Positions 38,301-53,345 of a stretch of DNA of 64,000 bases are shown here, in pieces. Source of the stretch: Tenodera sinensis (lineage: Eukaryota; Arthropoda; Insecta; Mantodea; Mantidae). The DNA is taken from NCBI GenBank assembly GCA_030765045.1, contig CM060965.1, positions 145,542,874 to 145,606,873 on the forward strand, in the 5' to 3' direction. Positions within the stretch are counted from its first letter, which is position 1, and every line of letters begins with the position of its first letter. Both the position numbers and the translations under genes were made by a program. Below the pieces are notes generated by a model. That model ran no database searches. It had not been told where the DNA came from and saw nothing but the letters and a program-made list of their open reading frames with translations.

Positions 38301-41300
38301 TACTTTGATTGTTTACAGTCGTGTACATACAGCAGTCAAGCAAAGCAGCCTTGCCCCTTCCGTCCCCCATTGTGTGCGAGCCCAGCGTAACAGTACCTAT
38401 CAGTGGTGCACTGGCTCTTGCTGATGACAAATTTTAGCAAGAAAAACAAAGCCCATAACTTTGAAAATACACTTGCAGCTATTGTGACACTTGTGGAAGA
38501 AAATGAACTATTTTAGAGTGGCAACCAGTACCGTATTTGTATTAAACCTTTATTTGTGTTATCAGTACAGCTATTCAAATGAAAAATCATAATGTAACTT
38601 CTAAGTTTGTCATCACAGATCTTAGGTGTACAAAATCAGTGTTCGAATATCATTCTTTTATAACCCTTGAAAGTTTGTCAGTTGATTTTTCAAAAACAAT
38701 GTTAAAATAATTTGTTTCTTGTTCTTCTTGCAGACTTTTTCAGGCGCAAAAAGGTGGCTACTATGACAGTGAGGGAACTATTTGACTTTATCACGGATCC
38801 AACCATAAGGGAGAGTAATATGGATGAATATCTGGATAAAATATCAGAAATAGCTGCAGCTAGAACAGAGGAAGAGGTCACTGCACAAGAACTCATTGAT
38901 GAAGAAGTGTTCAAAAATTCATATATTCCTAGAAGGTTGACTGAGGTAAGTTTGAATATTATATTTGGGAGCATTCTTTCATTATGTCAAGCTATGTTTG
39001 CTTTCTCTAATATGTATAGTAAGTAGGGGAAGCATTGTATTGTAACCAAAAGTTTTATACCAAGATTTCAATGGAAATACATGTTTTAATACTTCCTGAA
39101 TAAAAAAAAATATTTTTAGAAACAGGTGTGTGCATGTGTGTGTGTGTGTGTGCGTGCACGTGTGCATGGGTGGGTGCATGTGGGCATGCTCAAGTTGAAG
39201 AATTCAACAAACTTTAAAACAGCATTTGAAAAAATCTGAAGTGTTGCACTCACATAACTTTCTCTACTCTTGTACTAACCATTCTTACATACTCTTATAT
39301 CTTCATGTTAGTTGAGGTAAACATTTGTACAAATTATCTCATTGCTTATTTCCTTGTTGGTGCAAGGGGAATATTAGAATACAGTAGGCTCTGAGCAATA
39401 GTGAAATCATTTAAAGCTTTGAGATCACGTTTTCTTTGCACCCTTAACATATAAAAAATGAACAATGATGCTCCATTTCATCAAAGTTTTCTGAAAATGA
39501 CAAATAACAAGGAATATCTTCCTTTCATAGAAGTTTGAAAACAGTGTTGTAATTAATTTAATTTAAAATTTATTAATTTAACACTGAACAACACTTACAA
39601 CATAGTTTTCCGGGACGCATTTCGAAGGTTAACTTTCCTCCATTATCAACCGGACAATAATGGAGGAAAGTTAACCTTCGAAACGCATCCCGGAAAACTA
39701 TGTTGTAAGTGTTGTTCAGTGTTATTAATTGACTCACCTTTTAAATTAAACAAGGAATATCTCTGAAATGGTTCACTCTACAAAAAAAAGTTATTTAGAC
39801 AAATTGTGTGTTTTAGCGAGATCTACGTTTTTTGTATAGTCAGATTTTGTCTACCTCTTATGGTTTACCAGTTATTCAGAAGCTATCCAGAGTAAACAGG
39901 ACTACATAAGCTGTAGCCAGAATATTCAAAATATGCATTTCATTTGTCGCGCAAATACCTTAAACATAGGCATTTTAATCAAAATCGTTGAGTCATTTTC
40001 AAGAAAATAAATATTTTTGAAAAATGTGCCATGTAAAGGGTAGTTTAGGGCAGGGCTATTTTCTTTAAAATCGTTGTGTCACAGCCTTGAAAGATATTAA
40101 ACTTAAATAAATAAATGGTTTTTAACTGACTTTTCGTTTTAGAGTTACGCTGTCCACAGACTGACACACACCACACGCCACACACCACACGCCATACACC
40201 ACACACCACACACACCACACACCACAACACCAGCACCAACACCACACACACCACACACACCACACACACCATACACACCACACACACCACACACACCACA
40301 CACACCACAACACCACACACCACACACCACACACCACCACCACCACCACCATCACCACCACCATCCCCACACCCCCCACACACCACACACAGAGACACAC
40401 ACAATAAAGGCTATGAGCATAATCTTTCAACAAGCCGTAACAATGTCATAGAAACACACAATATGCTGCTTTCCCTCCCAGACAGTGGAACTCATTTCTG
40501 ATCTGGTCTGCTTGGTTCACTCATTCTTGTCAACATTGATAATTTAAAACTGCATTAATTAATTAGGTCCATATTTATAATTGAAATCAGGAATATTTCT
40601 TTCAGGTGACTGTAGTTTGAGTTAGCCATAATAAGTATTTTATAATCATAATTTGCATCGCTTCTATTTTAAAACACTGTTTTAAATCATTAAGTTCTAT
40701 CCTTGTTATGAATGTTAACAATACAGCTTCCTGATGATGATGCCAAACAGTTATCTTGTTCTCAAACTACACCTAAATAATGGAATTTCTCCAGAATACT
40801 GAACTTTGCACCACTTATATACTGCTTTACGTTAATGGTTTATTTAGTGTACTTATTTATGTATCAGGTTTTGTTTCTTGTATGTCCATTTTTAATTTAA
40901 CTTCATTGTTCCCTTTTCTTGTTTAAAAGAAACTTATCTGTCACTCCTTCAAAAGCATATACATAGACAAAGAGAAACTGTATATCACATAATGCAAAAT
41001 ATACAAATCAATACTGACAATAATGTAGATATGATATGGAATATGTGGATCTATATGTGTAAAAGTGAATTTAAAAAATAATATAATAAAATTTCATTTA
41101 GCAGCTTCTTGTTGGCTTCAATTCAGCAGACACATATTTGCCTCTTAAAACCCTCATTAATAGTATAATTTATAAAATTTTCTACTAGTAGAATTTTGCA
41201 CAATCATCATATTTTGCACAAATGTAATTTTTGATTTGTGCATTTTTGCACCATTATTTTCTTTTCTGGCTTATATATATTATGTACATTATATCTATAA

Positions 41301-44300
41301 AAAATATGTAATAAGACCAGAGGTAGTTCTGGGGGTAGTGCCTCTGTGCCATGGCACTACCTTAATAAAATGAAAAAATACATATTTTAAATTATTTGTA
41401 TACTCCACTGTTACATCAAGAATACAAGCATTAATCTTATTACTCTTAAAAAGGCTCAATGAAATGGCTTGTCTGGCAATGGAAAACTATAGAAGGTGAA
41501 GGAAGCAACAGCTAGTTACAAGTTTGCAACCGTATTATATTATTATTCTATGGATCCGTGTCACTTCATATCTGGCTCGGATTTACAGTGTTCTGGATGT
41601 CAATTCTGGGCACTAGTGGGGTTTGGAGGGGAAGGGGAATAGCTCATATTTGTGCCAGTTAGTAACTGTCACGACTACTGTAGGCAGCACTGCAAATTAT
41701 TTGTAAAAACTGTATCACACACTTAGCAAGATGTACTATATTGTGAAATGAGAAATAAGCCATCGGTCACTACTACTGCATAAAGGTAGAAAATCATTTC
41801 TTAGTATATAATTAATTTTACATTGTTTACACTTGCAATTACATGAATTAATAGGGTTAATTGCATTAGAAAATTCAATAGGGAAATTTACACAAAAAAC
41901 AAATGGATCTGTGAATGTGAGGTGAAAAACACTTTATCCTGCTTTCCATGTATTCTATTTGGTGGTGATAACAATTAGTCAAAGAAAGGTGTGATGGATT
42001 TAATTCATATTTGGGAAAAAATATGACCTACGAGAAATCCAAGCAGCATAGGTATAAACAATGTGATGAACCTATATTAGGTAGCACAGATATCTGAGCT
42101 AAACTTGACTCCCAGTATCAGAAAGCATAACCAGCAAGTAGATAAAAACAGGTATGTGCTAAATTTAATTGCATACGATCCTCTGGAAAGTTTCAATTAG
42201 CATTACACGGACATGATGACTCAGAGGACTCGAATAACAAAGGCGTATTCCGAGAATTAATCCAGTTCAGTATAGTAGTACTAGTATTAGTAGTATGGGC
42301 ATTGGCAGACCCCTTTCTGGTTGGGTGGCGGGGGGGGAGCATGTTGGAAGTTTGTAATCAAACAATATGAATTCATTTCTTTGTTGTCAAAGGTTATAGT
42401 ATTTGTTGTGGATAACCATATTAATTTGTGCTAAATAAAAGTTGTGTTTTACATCAAAATTAAAATAATAGTCTAATAGGCAGTAATTGATTGCACATTG
42501 AGTGTATTAGCTTCCAGGGGGGGGGGGGGGGGGCTGTGGCCAGCAGTCATCGTGCAATATAAAGTGAACTATCTTGGGCAACTATTCTGGCACTGCTAGT
42601 GCATTCATGCTTTAGCTGCCACTGATAATACCTTTTCAATTAACATGAAGTAGATAGAAGAATAACTGAATTTACTTTCTTACTACATATAGTAAGTAGG
42701 GGAAATTTTATATTCCACCCAAGATATATCCAGAGATTTCATTGAAAAATACATGTTTTGTGGCTCCTTGAGTCCAGTATTTTTGCTTTCTCCACCATGT
42801 AGGTAGTAGAGAAGGCATTACATCCACCCAATAATTTATGTGTGTCTGTGAAGAGCATAACTGAAAAACGAAAAGTTGGTTAAATGCCAAATTTAGTAGC
42901 TAAGTTTAGTATCTTTCAAAGTTGGACACAAATATTTTCAAGAAAATTTCCCCACCCCAAACTATCCTTTACATAAAATATGATTTGAATGTTAAATTTT
43001 TACATGTTAAATTTTCAAAATTTTAATTTTCTCAAAAAAGGCTCTTAACGATGTGATTAAAATATATTATATAAGATATTTTCATGACAAATGAAATGTA
43101 TATTTTGAATTTTTTGGAAATGCCCTCAGAAGTCCTCTTCATTCTGGGTGACTTTTGCATCTCTGGTAAATCATGAAATATCATACGAGGGTGGTCAGAA
43201 ACTTTTCATTAAATAATTAAATTACACCAACACCTAACATAACATAGGCAAGTTAACTCACCAATTGCTCCTACGAGGGTTGTTCGTAAAATAAGGTAAT
43301 GACTTTTTTTCACAATGAAAAACATATTTATTGACATTGAAATATACATTTTTGGAAAGCTTACTCTTTTTTTTTCAACATAATTGCTGTTCTGATCAAT
43401 GCATTTTTGCATGTGGTGTACCATGTTTTGTATGCTTGCATCGTAGACCTCTTCCACTGCATGGCAAAGATAGCTGAAAACAGTTTCTTTCAGTTCCTCT
43501 CTGGTTCTAAAGCGTGTCCCATGCAGGTATTTCTTCAAGTCAGGGAAGAGATGGTAGTCACTTGGGGTTAGGTTTGGGCTGTAAGGAGGGTGTGTGACAG
43601 TATCCCATCCAAATTTGTTGATGAGATTGGGGCAATGTGCGGACGAGCGTTGTCCTGATGGAAATGCACTCCCTGCATGAGCATGCCTCCACCCACCTTG
43701 GTATACCCTAAATGATTGGCCAAAATTTTGTGAATGTAGGTCTTGCTGACATCAGGGATCATCTCGCAGGTTTCCCGAACCATCACCCTTCAATCTTTCA
43801 GCATTGCTTCTTCCACTTTCATAATTATTTCATCTGAAACCGATGGCCATTCAGAACACTCATAATGCTAATAATTTGAGTTAATACAACATCTGATTTC
43901 ACAGACTGATTGGTGGCATCGAAAGCATACCGAATTCCATAATAACTCATTTTCTCAAAAGTTGTGCTCTATCGAGTTTTGTAAAAATGCTCCTCATATA
44001 TCTATCTGGTCATATGGACCTCGCAGAAAACACATCTATTCTGGAGGTTCAATGTTCCGATGGAATCTGTGTTTTCTGAGCCGGTCGATCTCCAACTTTA
44101 AAGCCAGTTTTCAGGAGGAACTGAACTGCAATCCGGCATCCCGGCTCAATGTGCTCTTCTCGGAGAAGATGGCCAGAGCCTCCTTGAACCTTAATTCTCA
44201 GAAACTGTTACATTTTGCTGCGATAGTCGTTTCCTTGAAGTTGGCTCTATGGTCTTTTTCAAAGCAGTGTCTTAAAAAAGACCTCTTGTCAGTCATTCAT

Positions 44301-47300
44301 CATCCTGATGGTGGGAGAGATGCACAGCCCTGAAATGTTGATGGCTCTTCATCACTACACTGGCTTGAAGCCCGTAATTTCGTCCGTCTTTGAATTCTCT
44401 GCACCATTTGTGCACATGTTGTATGCTCATATACTGCTCTTCGTACACTTCATACAGTTGGGAACGAATGTCTACCGGTGCAGTCTTTTTGCACACAAAA
44501 CACATCGCAAAGCATAATTCGCACCTGGCGGGAGAAGCGAGTGGAAGCTCCATTTCTATCAGTTTCATAGTCCATATCGTCTATTGAGTTTTGAAAAAAC
44601 AAGCATTTTTTACCTGGCCAATACTATGAAAAATATGGTTATCCTCTAGGAGTTTCACTCTTGTCTGAAATTGTCCCATGATAACGTTTAATATTGCCAA
44701 AAATAAAGTTTTTGTAATGAAAGGTTATGTACTAGAATAAAAAAAATGTAATTTCTGTAAACACATAATTTTGTCCTCGAGTTTTGAAAAAATCCTCCTC
44801 ATTTATACTGGTCCTTTCACTCTTGTCATGGCATTCTGTCATGGCTGCAACCTAGGACCTTACCTCTTGCTCGCTCACGCCCACTGGTCAGCAGCAAATA
44901 AATTTATTGTAGACTAACGCAGGTGCTATGCGGGACCGCACAAAGTCAATGCTAAAAATCCCCTCAAAAATCGATGACATTCCTATCTGGTGGAAATTTT
45001 TTAGTTGAGTAGTGCCAGAGTGGCAAAGTCGACACACCCCACTGAACCCTCCAAAACAGTGGGAGTCCATAGATGGATTTTTCCTCCACTTGAAAAAAAA
45101 AAAAGTCAGCCATTCGTCATCCTGATGATGGGAGAGATGCACGCTCCTGAAACGTCAATGGCTCTTCATTACTACAGCTGGCTCGAAGCCTGAGAAGGTC
45201 TAGAACATTTCTTTCTTGATTGCGAAAGAATTACCGTATTTTATCGTATAAGGACCCCCCCTCGCATATTTCCCTTCCCTAAGATTTTTCATCACTAAAA
45301 TTTATTTACATATTAAACATCGCATAATTCCCTCTCCTGGTTCGTTCTTATTGGAGTGGCCTTTAAATGACTTGATAATGGGCAACAATCGACTCAGCAG
45401 TGCCTGTCACGGACAACAATGGACGCAGTGCTTGCCACAAAAATACTCATATTGCCATTGTCACAACGCATCGTAAAATTGAAATGTGAAGTTGCAGACG
45501 TGTTTCAGTCAGTTTGTTACAAGTCGCCATATTGTTAAGAAGAGTTTTTTAAAAAAACTGGTATTTCTTGTGCCATTAATAGTTGTGACAACATGTTGTG
45601 GAATTGTGAAAATGAAGATGTGTTATCTGAGCCACATATAAATGAAAATAGTGATGATAGTGGCGAAAGTGGAAGTGAGACCGCAGAATAATCAGGGAAA
45701 AGAAACAATGAAACAATACATTGTAGGCCCATTGAAACCGTGGTATGTATCCAGTTCATTCACAAATTGCTGTATACCTATATAACTTTTACATAATACT
45801 ACATGGTTTCCCTTCCTTTCTGAATTCCTAGAAGCACCACTCGCATAATTCCCTCCCCAGTGTTTTCAAGAAAAAAAGGGGGGGAATTATGCAATAAAAT
45901 ATGGTATTAAAATATGTATTTATTACAAAAAAAGCAGAAATATTTAATTAAAGTTATGGAAAAGTATGTTGTTAGCTAATGCTGGATTTCTGACAATTAA
46001 CTCATTAATCCTCTTGCTCTCCAATATTTTTCACTGATGATATTGAAGAAAGCAATAGCAGTACTAGTAACTGCTTTTTAGAAAGCACCATATTTTTATG
46101 TTTTGGCAGTCACATCGCTCTCTCACAACCCCAGAATGTCTGGAGGACCACACCTGTTGTTGGTTTACGGGTCTCACCAACCTGACCGGGAGAATTATCA
46201 AAATAAATTCACTGACCACATCCTCTGATCACCAATCACAGGACGTATTACATGCCATGACAGGTCAGCATGTTAGGGGTTAAGGTTCTATAGAGAAATG
46301 GAGAGGTTGGAAAAATAAAGGCTCCCTAGCCCTCGGGAACCCTAATAGCATGGGGGTCGGAAGAGAACAAGAGATGACCAAGGTAAGGTCAGATAGAAAA
46401 GTTACAGTGAGGAGCAAAACACCAGTAAGTGGAAGTAATGTTCTGCTCAGCTTGGGTACCTTGTGGTCGCTATTCACTATCCCCTAGACGGAGACCCCTG
46501 AGTCAAGAGGAATATTGTGTATTTAGATGAAACATATATAAATGCTTGTCACACCATCAGTTCTTGTTGGCAGTCTCCAAATGAGTTAGGGGTTACAAAG
46601 CCTATGGGTAAAGGACCCAGACTGGTAACTGCCCATGCGGGAGGAGAAAACAGGTTTGTGCACAATGCTTTGCTAATGTTCAAATCTAAACAAAAAACGG
46701 GCGAGTATCACGACGATATGAATACTGTAAATTTTACAAAATGGTTAGAAACGCAAGTTATTCCTAATTTGCCTAGTAACTCTGTTGTCGTGATGGACAA
46801 TGTGTTCACAGTGTTCAGAAAAATAAAAGGCCAACAATGACGACACTGAAAACGGATGTAATGCAGTGGTTAAGGGACAACAATGTGTCGTTCAGCAGCA
46901 ATATGCATAAACCAGAGTTATTGCAGTTAGTGAAGTCAGTGCCCAAAGGAAAGACGTACGTAATCGATCAGATCCTCAATGCACGTGGCCACGAGGTATT
47001 GCGTCTTCCACCATATCACACCGATCTAAATCCAATAGAGTTGCTATGGGGAGAAATAAAGGGAGAAGCTATGGAAAAGTATACAAAATATGAATTTATT
47101 ACAATTTTGGAAATACTCATTTACATAATTTTTTTTTGTGAAATATGTATTTTTATGTAAAATAAGATTTTGAATTTATACTTATGGACTCTCAATCAGG
47201 ATAATGAACTTTGTTTTAGGAATGCATTTCTTAGTAAAAAAAAGATGTTTTTACATACAGATCCGGACCCTGACTGTAACCTTTTAATATGTCCTTATTG

Positions 47301-50300
47301 TTTGTAAATGTATTAGATATTTCGATCCTTTTCAATCAAATGATGATAATTTAAAAACCTAACAATTGAATAGTTGTATGTTGAGGTTAATTAATATAAT
47401 TTTACTTAGTGTATACATGTAATGTATATAATAATGTAATTTATATATTGTAATCAGTAATTTGGTGGCAAATTGGTGGGTATGGGAAGTTTGATAAGTT
47501 ACATAAAAAGGGCATCATTTTAACAGATAACTAACCATCACAAAATTGTAACATTGCACTTTAGTAATCTTTTTGAATTTAACATTACTGTATTACCAGT
47601 ATGTGTGAGACCACATCCAATGGAGACTTTAGAACAGCAAATTCATCTTGTGCCAAAAAGTACTTAGAACTCATGATTTGGTCCAACATGTACATTCACT
47701 GTTGCTAAGTGTAATGTAGGCAATATTATCCTGGGATGTAGAACCAGTCTTATAAAATGATAAAGTACATAAAACTACATTTTATAAAACACAAAACAAG
47801 GAGCAGTATTTCTCATTGTGGATCCTGATGCCATTCCAAACCCATGACATTGTATAAGAATTGCGTTATCATCCCTTATCATTGATATGAGACATTGAGG
47901 CAGAAATACCAAGCGTCTTCCCCATTAATGCATTTCCACACAGATCTTGCTGCATCTGCCTGAGACATACTCAAGCAATTTTCATATAAAAATTTGCCCA
48001 TTCATACTTTTTGTATACAAAATGGGAACTGTGTTTTCTATGCATCCAAGATTTTAATATGTTTCTGAAATGTATAAAAGTCAAAAAATAATGTATAAAT
48101 TGTTACATAAGCCGCCAGGCCAGTATACTTGTGTGGATCCCAAAAGCAATTGCAGTAAGCATATTATTTACATGACACATTGTGCACTAAACAGTTGGTC
48201 TGATGATTTTGAAGTATGCCTAAAAGTGACAGTTGCATCTCAGTAAATTTACTTGCATTATAAGAACTCTTGTGAGACAATAGATCGTGACAGATGACAG
48301 TATCATTAACAAATGATTGTAATATATATACAGGCTGTCCCAGAAAACACTGACAATGCTTAATATGTTATGCAGGATATCAAACTGATCGGTTTTCAAA
48401 AAAGAACTCCTGTCTGAAAATTCATAATTTGGATGCTGTAGCGGATTGAAGTGCAACATGGGTGTGCATTTGCATTTTGTCAATAAACCCGACATAAGTG
48501 GCACATTGAGCTGCCTACATTACAAATGGGCTTCAAACTGTGTATTTCCTACTTTATTGGGGAGCCTATATCGGCAGTGCCGAGCCTCAGGCACAGGATC
48601 CCTTACATGTGGTTTTCTTTGAAGATCTTCAATCACTCTGTGCACTCGAGCAAACAGGTCCTCTGCTGATGTTACAGGAGTGCCATACACCATACTCTTC
48701 ATACAACTCCACAGAAAATAGTTGAGAGGTGTCAGATCTGGCGACCGTGCTAGACATGGAACTGGTCCACTTCTACCATTCCATCGATTTGATATGCAAC
48801 GTTGAGGTGATTCCTCACATTTACATCAAAATGTGCCAGAGCTCATGTTGGTCATTTCCAGTTGTGTACTGGTGCACATCACACTGCTGTTAACGTTGCT
48901 AGATTGAAAACTACACAAGTAACACAGTAGGATGTGCACCAAGGACAATATGGAGGAATATAGCATGTCAGAGGAGTATTATTAGGCTCGCGTCATTCAT
49001 CCGCAGTACACACATGGCTAAAGGTTGCATACCTTCCATTTTAAGATACCAAAACGAATGTTAACAAATTGTTGGAACCGTTCGTTCTCAAACCTTAACG
49101 CTCTACATAGCCCAAACCATGCATTTCTGGACAATGGTTCCTTTTTGAAAACCAATGTTTCTCATCCCCCACAACATACTAAGCGTTGTCAATGTTTTCT
49201 TGGGATACTTAGTATATATATGATTGATCTGTTTATTTATTTAATTATATATATATTTATTTATATATTTATTATTTATTTATTATTTATTTATTTGTTT
49301 ATTTATTTATTTATTTTTATTTACATACAAAATGTCCACATCATCTTGCAATCCATGGTTATAAAATACATTTTATTTACATTCTTTTAAGACTTTTCAT
49401 ATAGCATCGTTTGCTTTCCAGGTTGTAGATGTTGAACGGGATATAGATAAAGCCAAAGCTGGTAGAGGAGATGAACTAGTGTACAAAACAATAGCAGGAT
49501 TGAAAGATGACCTTTCTGGACCTCAGCAAAATCCACATCTGTTACAAGATGGGGATAGTGGCAGTGAATCAGGTTCTTCTGAATCAAGTTCAAGCAACTC
49601 AGACAGTGAATCCAAAAGATTTGTCAATAGTGCAAGACCACGTAATGAATCTCCAGAAAGCAAAAAGGTTTGTAAAATACAATAGTGAGTTGTGTCAATG
49701 TGCGTTAATGATTTTGTTTCTACTAAGAGATTTTAAATGGGGGTTAATATGTATACAATCCTTCATCTATGTGGATGTGACCATGTCTAAATGGCTTGGC
49801 GTATTATCCATTACAAAAGCTGCTCTTTTCTCTTTCATTTCTTTTCATTTGTTTAACAGCTTTTAACACCTAGATCACTTATTGATAGAAGGCCATAGTT
49901 GCATAGGTATGTTTCTTTGCCATCTATTTCTTTCAACACTGGATGGAAGTTTTGCTCCTTTGTATGAAATATCCAGTCAAACCAACTACAGTATTACCCC
50001 TCTTTTACACTTTTCAGGGGACTAGAGGAAAAGTGGTGTAAAATGGGGGAAAGTGTAAATTGGGGGAAATGGGCAACAACTCAACAATTTTGTAATATGT
50101 AATGGTTATAAAAATATTGACTGAATGTATTGCACTTTGTAAAACACTTACCTTTTCACTGCTTATTCAGATAATAACATGGCACATAGGTACCATTAAC
50201 AAGTAACCAGTTTTATTATTTTGCTACTGATAAAAGGGTATGGATTTATTATAGTTACACACACCACACATTAAAAATTTTGCATTTTGTCAGTAGGAGA

Positions 50301-53295
50301 ACCAAAAAGTTTATTTTTTGCAATAATGAGAGGAAACTTAACTGTGGAACGTGTTTCAATCAAGAACACCTAGCTCTTCTTGAAGTAGGCCAAAATTGAT
50401 TTTTTGTTTTGATCTTTTTGATCTAATTTCCTCTATTTGGTTTTCAAGTTCATAAAGTTTTTCAAAGCTTTTTGCACCCCCTTCTACCAATGAAAGATAT
50501 TTTCACAGCACTTCCAAAGCTGCACTTGCCTCAGCACTTGTTGGCACCACACTGTCATTTTCATCTTCATCGTTGTTGTCTGAGTCCACTGCAGTGTGCT
50601 GATTAACAAAATCTTCCAAGGACTTCTCAGTGGTTACCAGTGCTTCGTCAACTGCCATGAAGATCTCAACACTACAGTCTGGCTCCAAAGCTTCCCATGT
50701 GGTCAAAAGGGAGTTGATGTCTTTCTCTTCTTCAGGCTGCTTATTTTCTGTTTTGAAGAACCCTCCTTTGCGAAAGCAGTTGACAATTGTAGATTGTATG
50801 ACGTCTTTCCATGCTTTTGCAATGTAGTGGAGGGCATCAAACACAGAAATTCTGAAGGCAGAAAGATCTTTACCAGCTTCCATTGCATTCAGTATGTGCT
50901 GCACCACACTCTTTCTGTAGGCTGATTGGAAGGAAGGAATAATTCCTAGATCTACTTACTAATTTACTGGTGCAGCTTCCTGGCAGGAACTCCAACTGCA
51001 CATTTCTCAAATGCACATCAACAGAATGAGCAAGACAGTGGTCAATGAGTAGAATCTTCCTGGTCTGTGCACCCATGCCAGCATCAAGTGCAGAAAGCTG
51101 CTTCTGGAATATATCGGAGGTCATCCACACCTTCTTATTGACATCACATGACATGGGCAGGGAACAGACATTTTTGAAGCATCGAAGTTTTCTTTATTTG
51201 CCAATTACAAATGGTTGAAGCCTTTCAGAGCCGTCTGCATTGGCTTCCAACATAACAGCAGGCCCCAATTTGCTGTGCTTACTGCCATGATATTTGTCTC
51301 CTTTAAACGCCAGTGCCTTGTTGGGCAGAACATTAAAGAAAAAACAACCCAGTTTCATCTATGTTGGATACGTCCTTAAGGCATTCTTTAACAGTTCTGG
51401 AAGCTTCCCATCGATCCACTGCTCAACACTATCATCACAGATGGAAGCAGACTCACCACACACAGTTCCGTATGTTACACTGTAACGTTTCCAGAAGCGG
51501 TCCAACCACCCATTCAACACAGTAAAATCGTCTATTCCCAGCATAGTTGCCACATAAAGTGCCTTCTCCCGTAACAGCACTCCACTGATTGGAATATTCA
51601 CTATCGTCGTTTCGAACCAGCTTCTCACTATTTCCTCGAGTTTGTCATATTTTGAGTAACTAACGTACTTCCTCTTCTTTGCATGTGCTCCACACTCCAA
51701 AGCACTTGCTGACGTAAAATGTCTGTTTCTTATTATAGTGTTCAACGTCGAGACACTTATATTCAACTCATGTGTTCCACGAAAGGAGTCTGCTTTTTCC
51801 AGAATTTTAAGTTTTTCTTCAATGGAAAAAGACTTCCTCTTCCTTTTCTTCTCCATTTCTGTGACTGATAGAACGGAACTTAGAATTGAATTGCAACTGG
51901 TAACACAAGATAGCGCAAATATCGGCATCTCCAGCGTTACCACATCCATAGACATCAAGTAACTATGGCTGACGGTTGAGACTAAGGTTCTTTGAATGTC
52001 ATGACCAACGATCGTATGGTCTAGCGCTATATTGTTTTGTGTTAGAACTCAATGCGACATGGTGTAAACGGTAGGAAATTAAAATTTCACAAACCTAAAT
52101 GCCGGGATTCTAATACATTGTGAAGATTGAAGGGACCTTAAAAAATTATTGTAAACGGCGGGAAAACGTTAACGTGGGGATGTAAAAGTGGGGTAATACT
52201 GTATTTAATGGAAAACTCCCCAGGAAAGAAAGTAAAAAAACTTAATCAGATTGGCTAGTACATGAAATTTGAATCCATAATTAGGTAAATGGAAGTGACA
52301 TAACCTGAGCCAATATAGAAAAACGTTCATTATTACTTGTTTATGCCAACAAACTTACTGTTGGTGTTTTTAAACATACAAGCCGTGTGTCTGAGAGGTA
52401 AAATTGGAGCTGAAAAATTCAATGTCACAGCTGGGATTTGAACCACAGACCCTTCAATGTCAATCTGGCAGGTTGTCACAGTAGCTTAATGGTTAGAGCA
52501 CCCACCTGATAAACGGAGGTTCCGTGGTTCGATTCCCAGCTGTGGCATTGAATTTTTCAGTTCCAATTCTGCCTCTCAAACATTGCCCACACATGGCTTG
52601 TATGTTTAAAAACACCAACAGTAAGTTTGTTGGCATAAATAAATAATAATTACCATCTAAAGGTTATTTAATCCCGGGACATAAAGTACTTACGATAGTA
52701 AATCGCCATTGGGGTAATTGTCTATAATGTGAGACTGCCTTTGTGGTTTACCGGGACAAATACAAATTGGTTGGAGAATTCAATGCAATTCTGGCAGGTT
52801 GTCACAGTAGCTTAATGGTTAGAGCACCTGCCTGGTACGTGGAGGGTCTGTGGTTCAAATCCCAGCTGTGGCATTGAATTTTTCAGTTCCTATTCTACCT
52901 CTCAAATAGAAAGATGTGTTTAAACATCCCTTTTAAAACTCAGGTCAGCGGATACAGTAAACAAGAAAGTTCAGATAGTCGTTAAATAGGCCGAGGATCC
53001 AGTGAGGATTAATGGAAAACCCTGCAAATGTCTTATGCAGGTAACTCATTCCGAATAAGATTCAGCCCACCTCTGTAGTGTTGTGGTAGCGTGTCTATCT
53101 CATATTCAAGTGATCCCGATTTCAAATCTTGTTTAGGGTGAGTTATCCAGATAAAGTTTTTTTCTAAAATTTTCTCTTTTCCTGAGAACACAAATGTTGG
53201 GTAACTTTAAGAGCTATATACTTCGGCTCATTTGAACATCATTTTGCCTGTTTCATTGGTCATCCAATATAACGTTTTGTTTGAGGGCGTTAATA

Positions 53296-53345
<50 letters not shown>

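Noticed and set aside
40045..40433. Long Val/Cys-rich open frames on the minus strand
   Set aside because: They are translations of the CA-rich minisatellite and have no protein-like composition.
50596..50925. Plus-strand frame of 109 residues
   Set aside because: It is the antisense shadow of the pogo/Tigger transposase.
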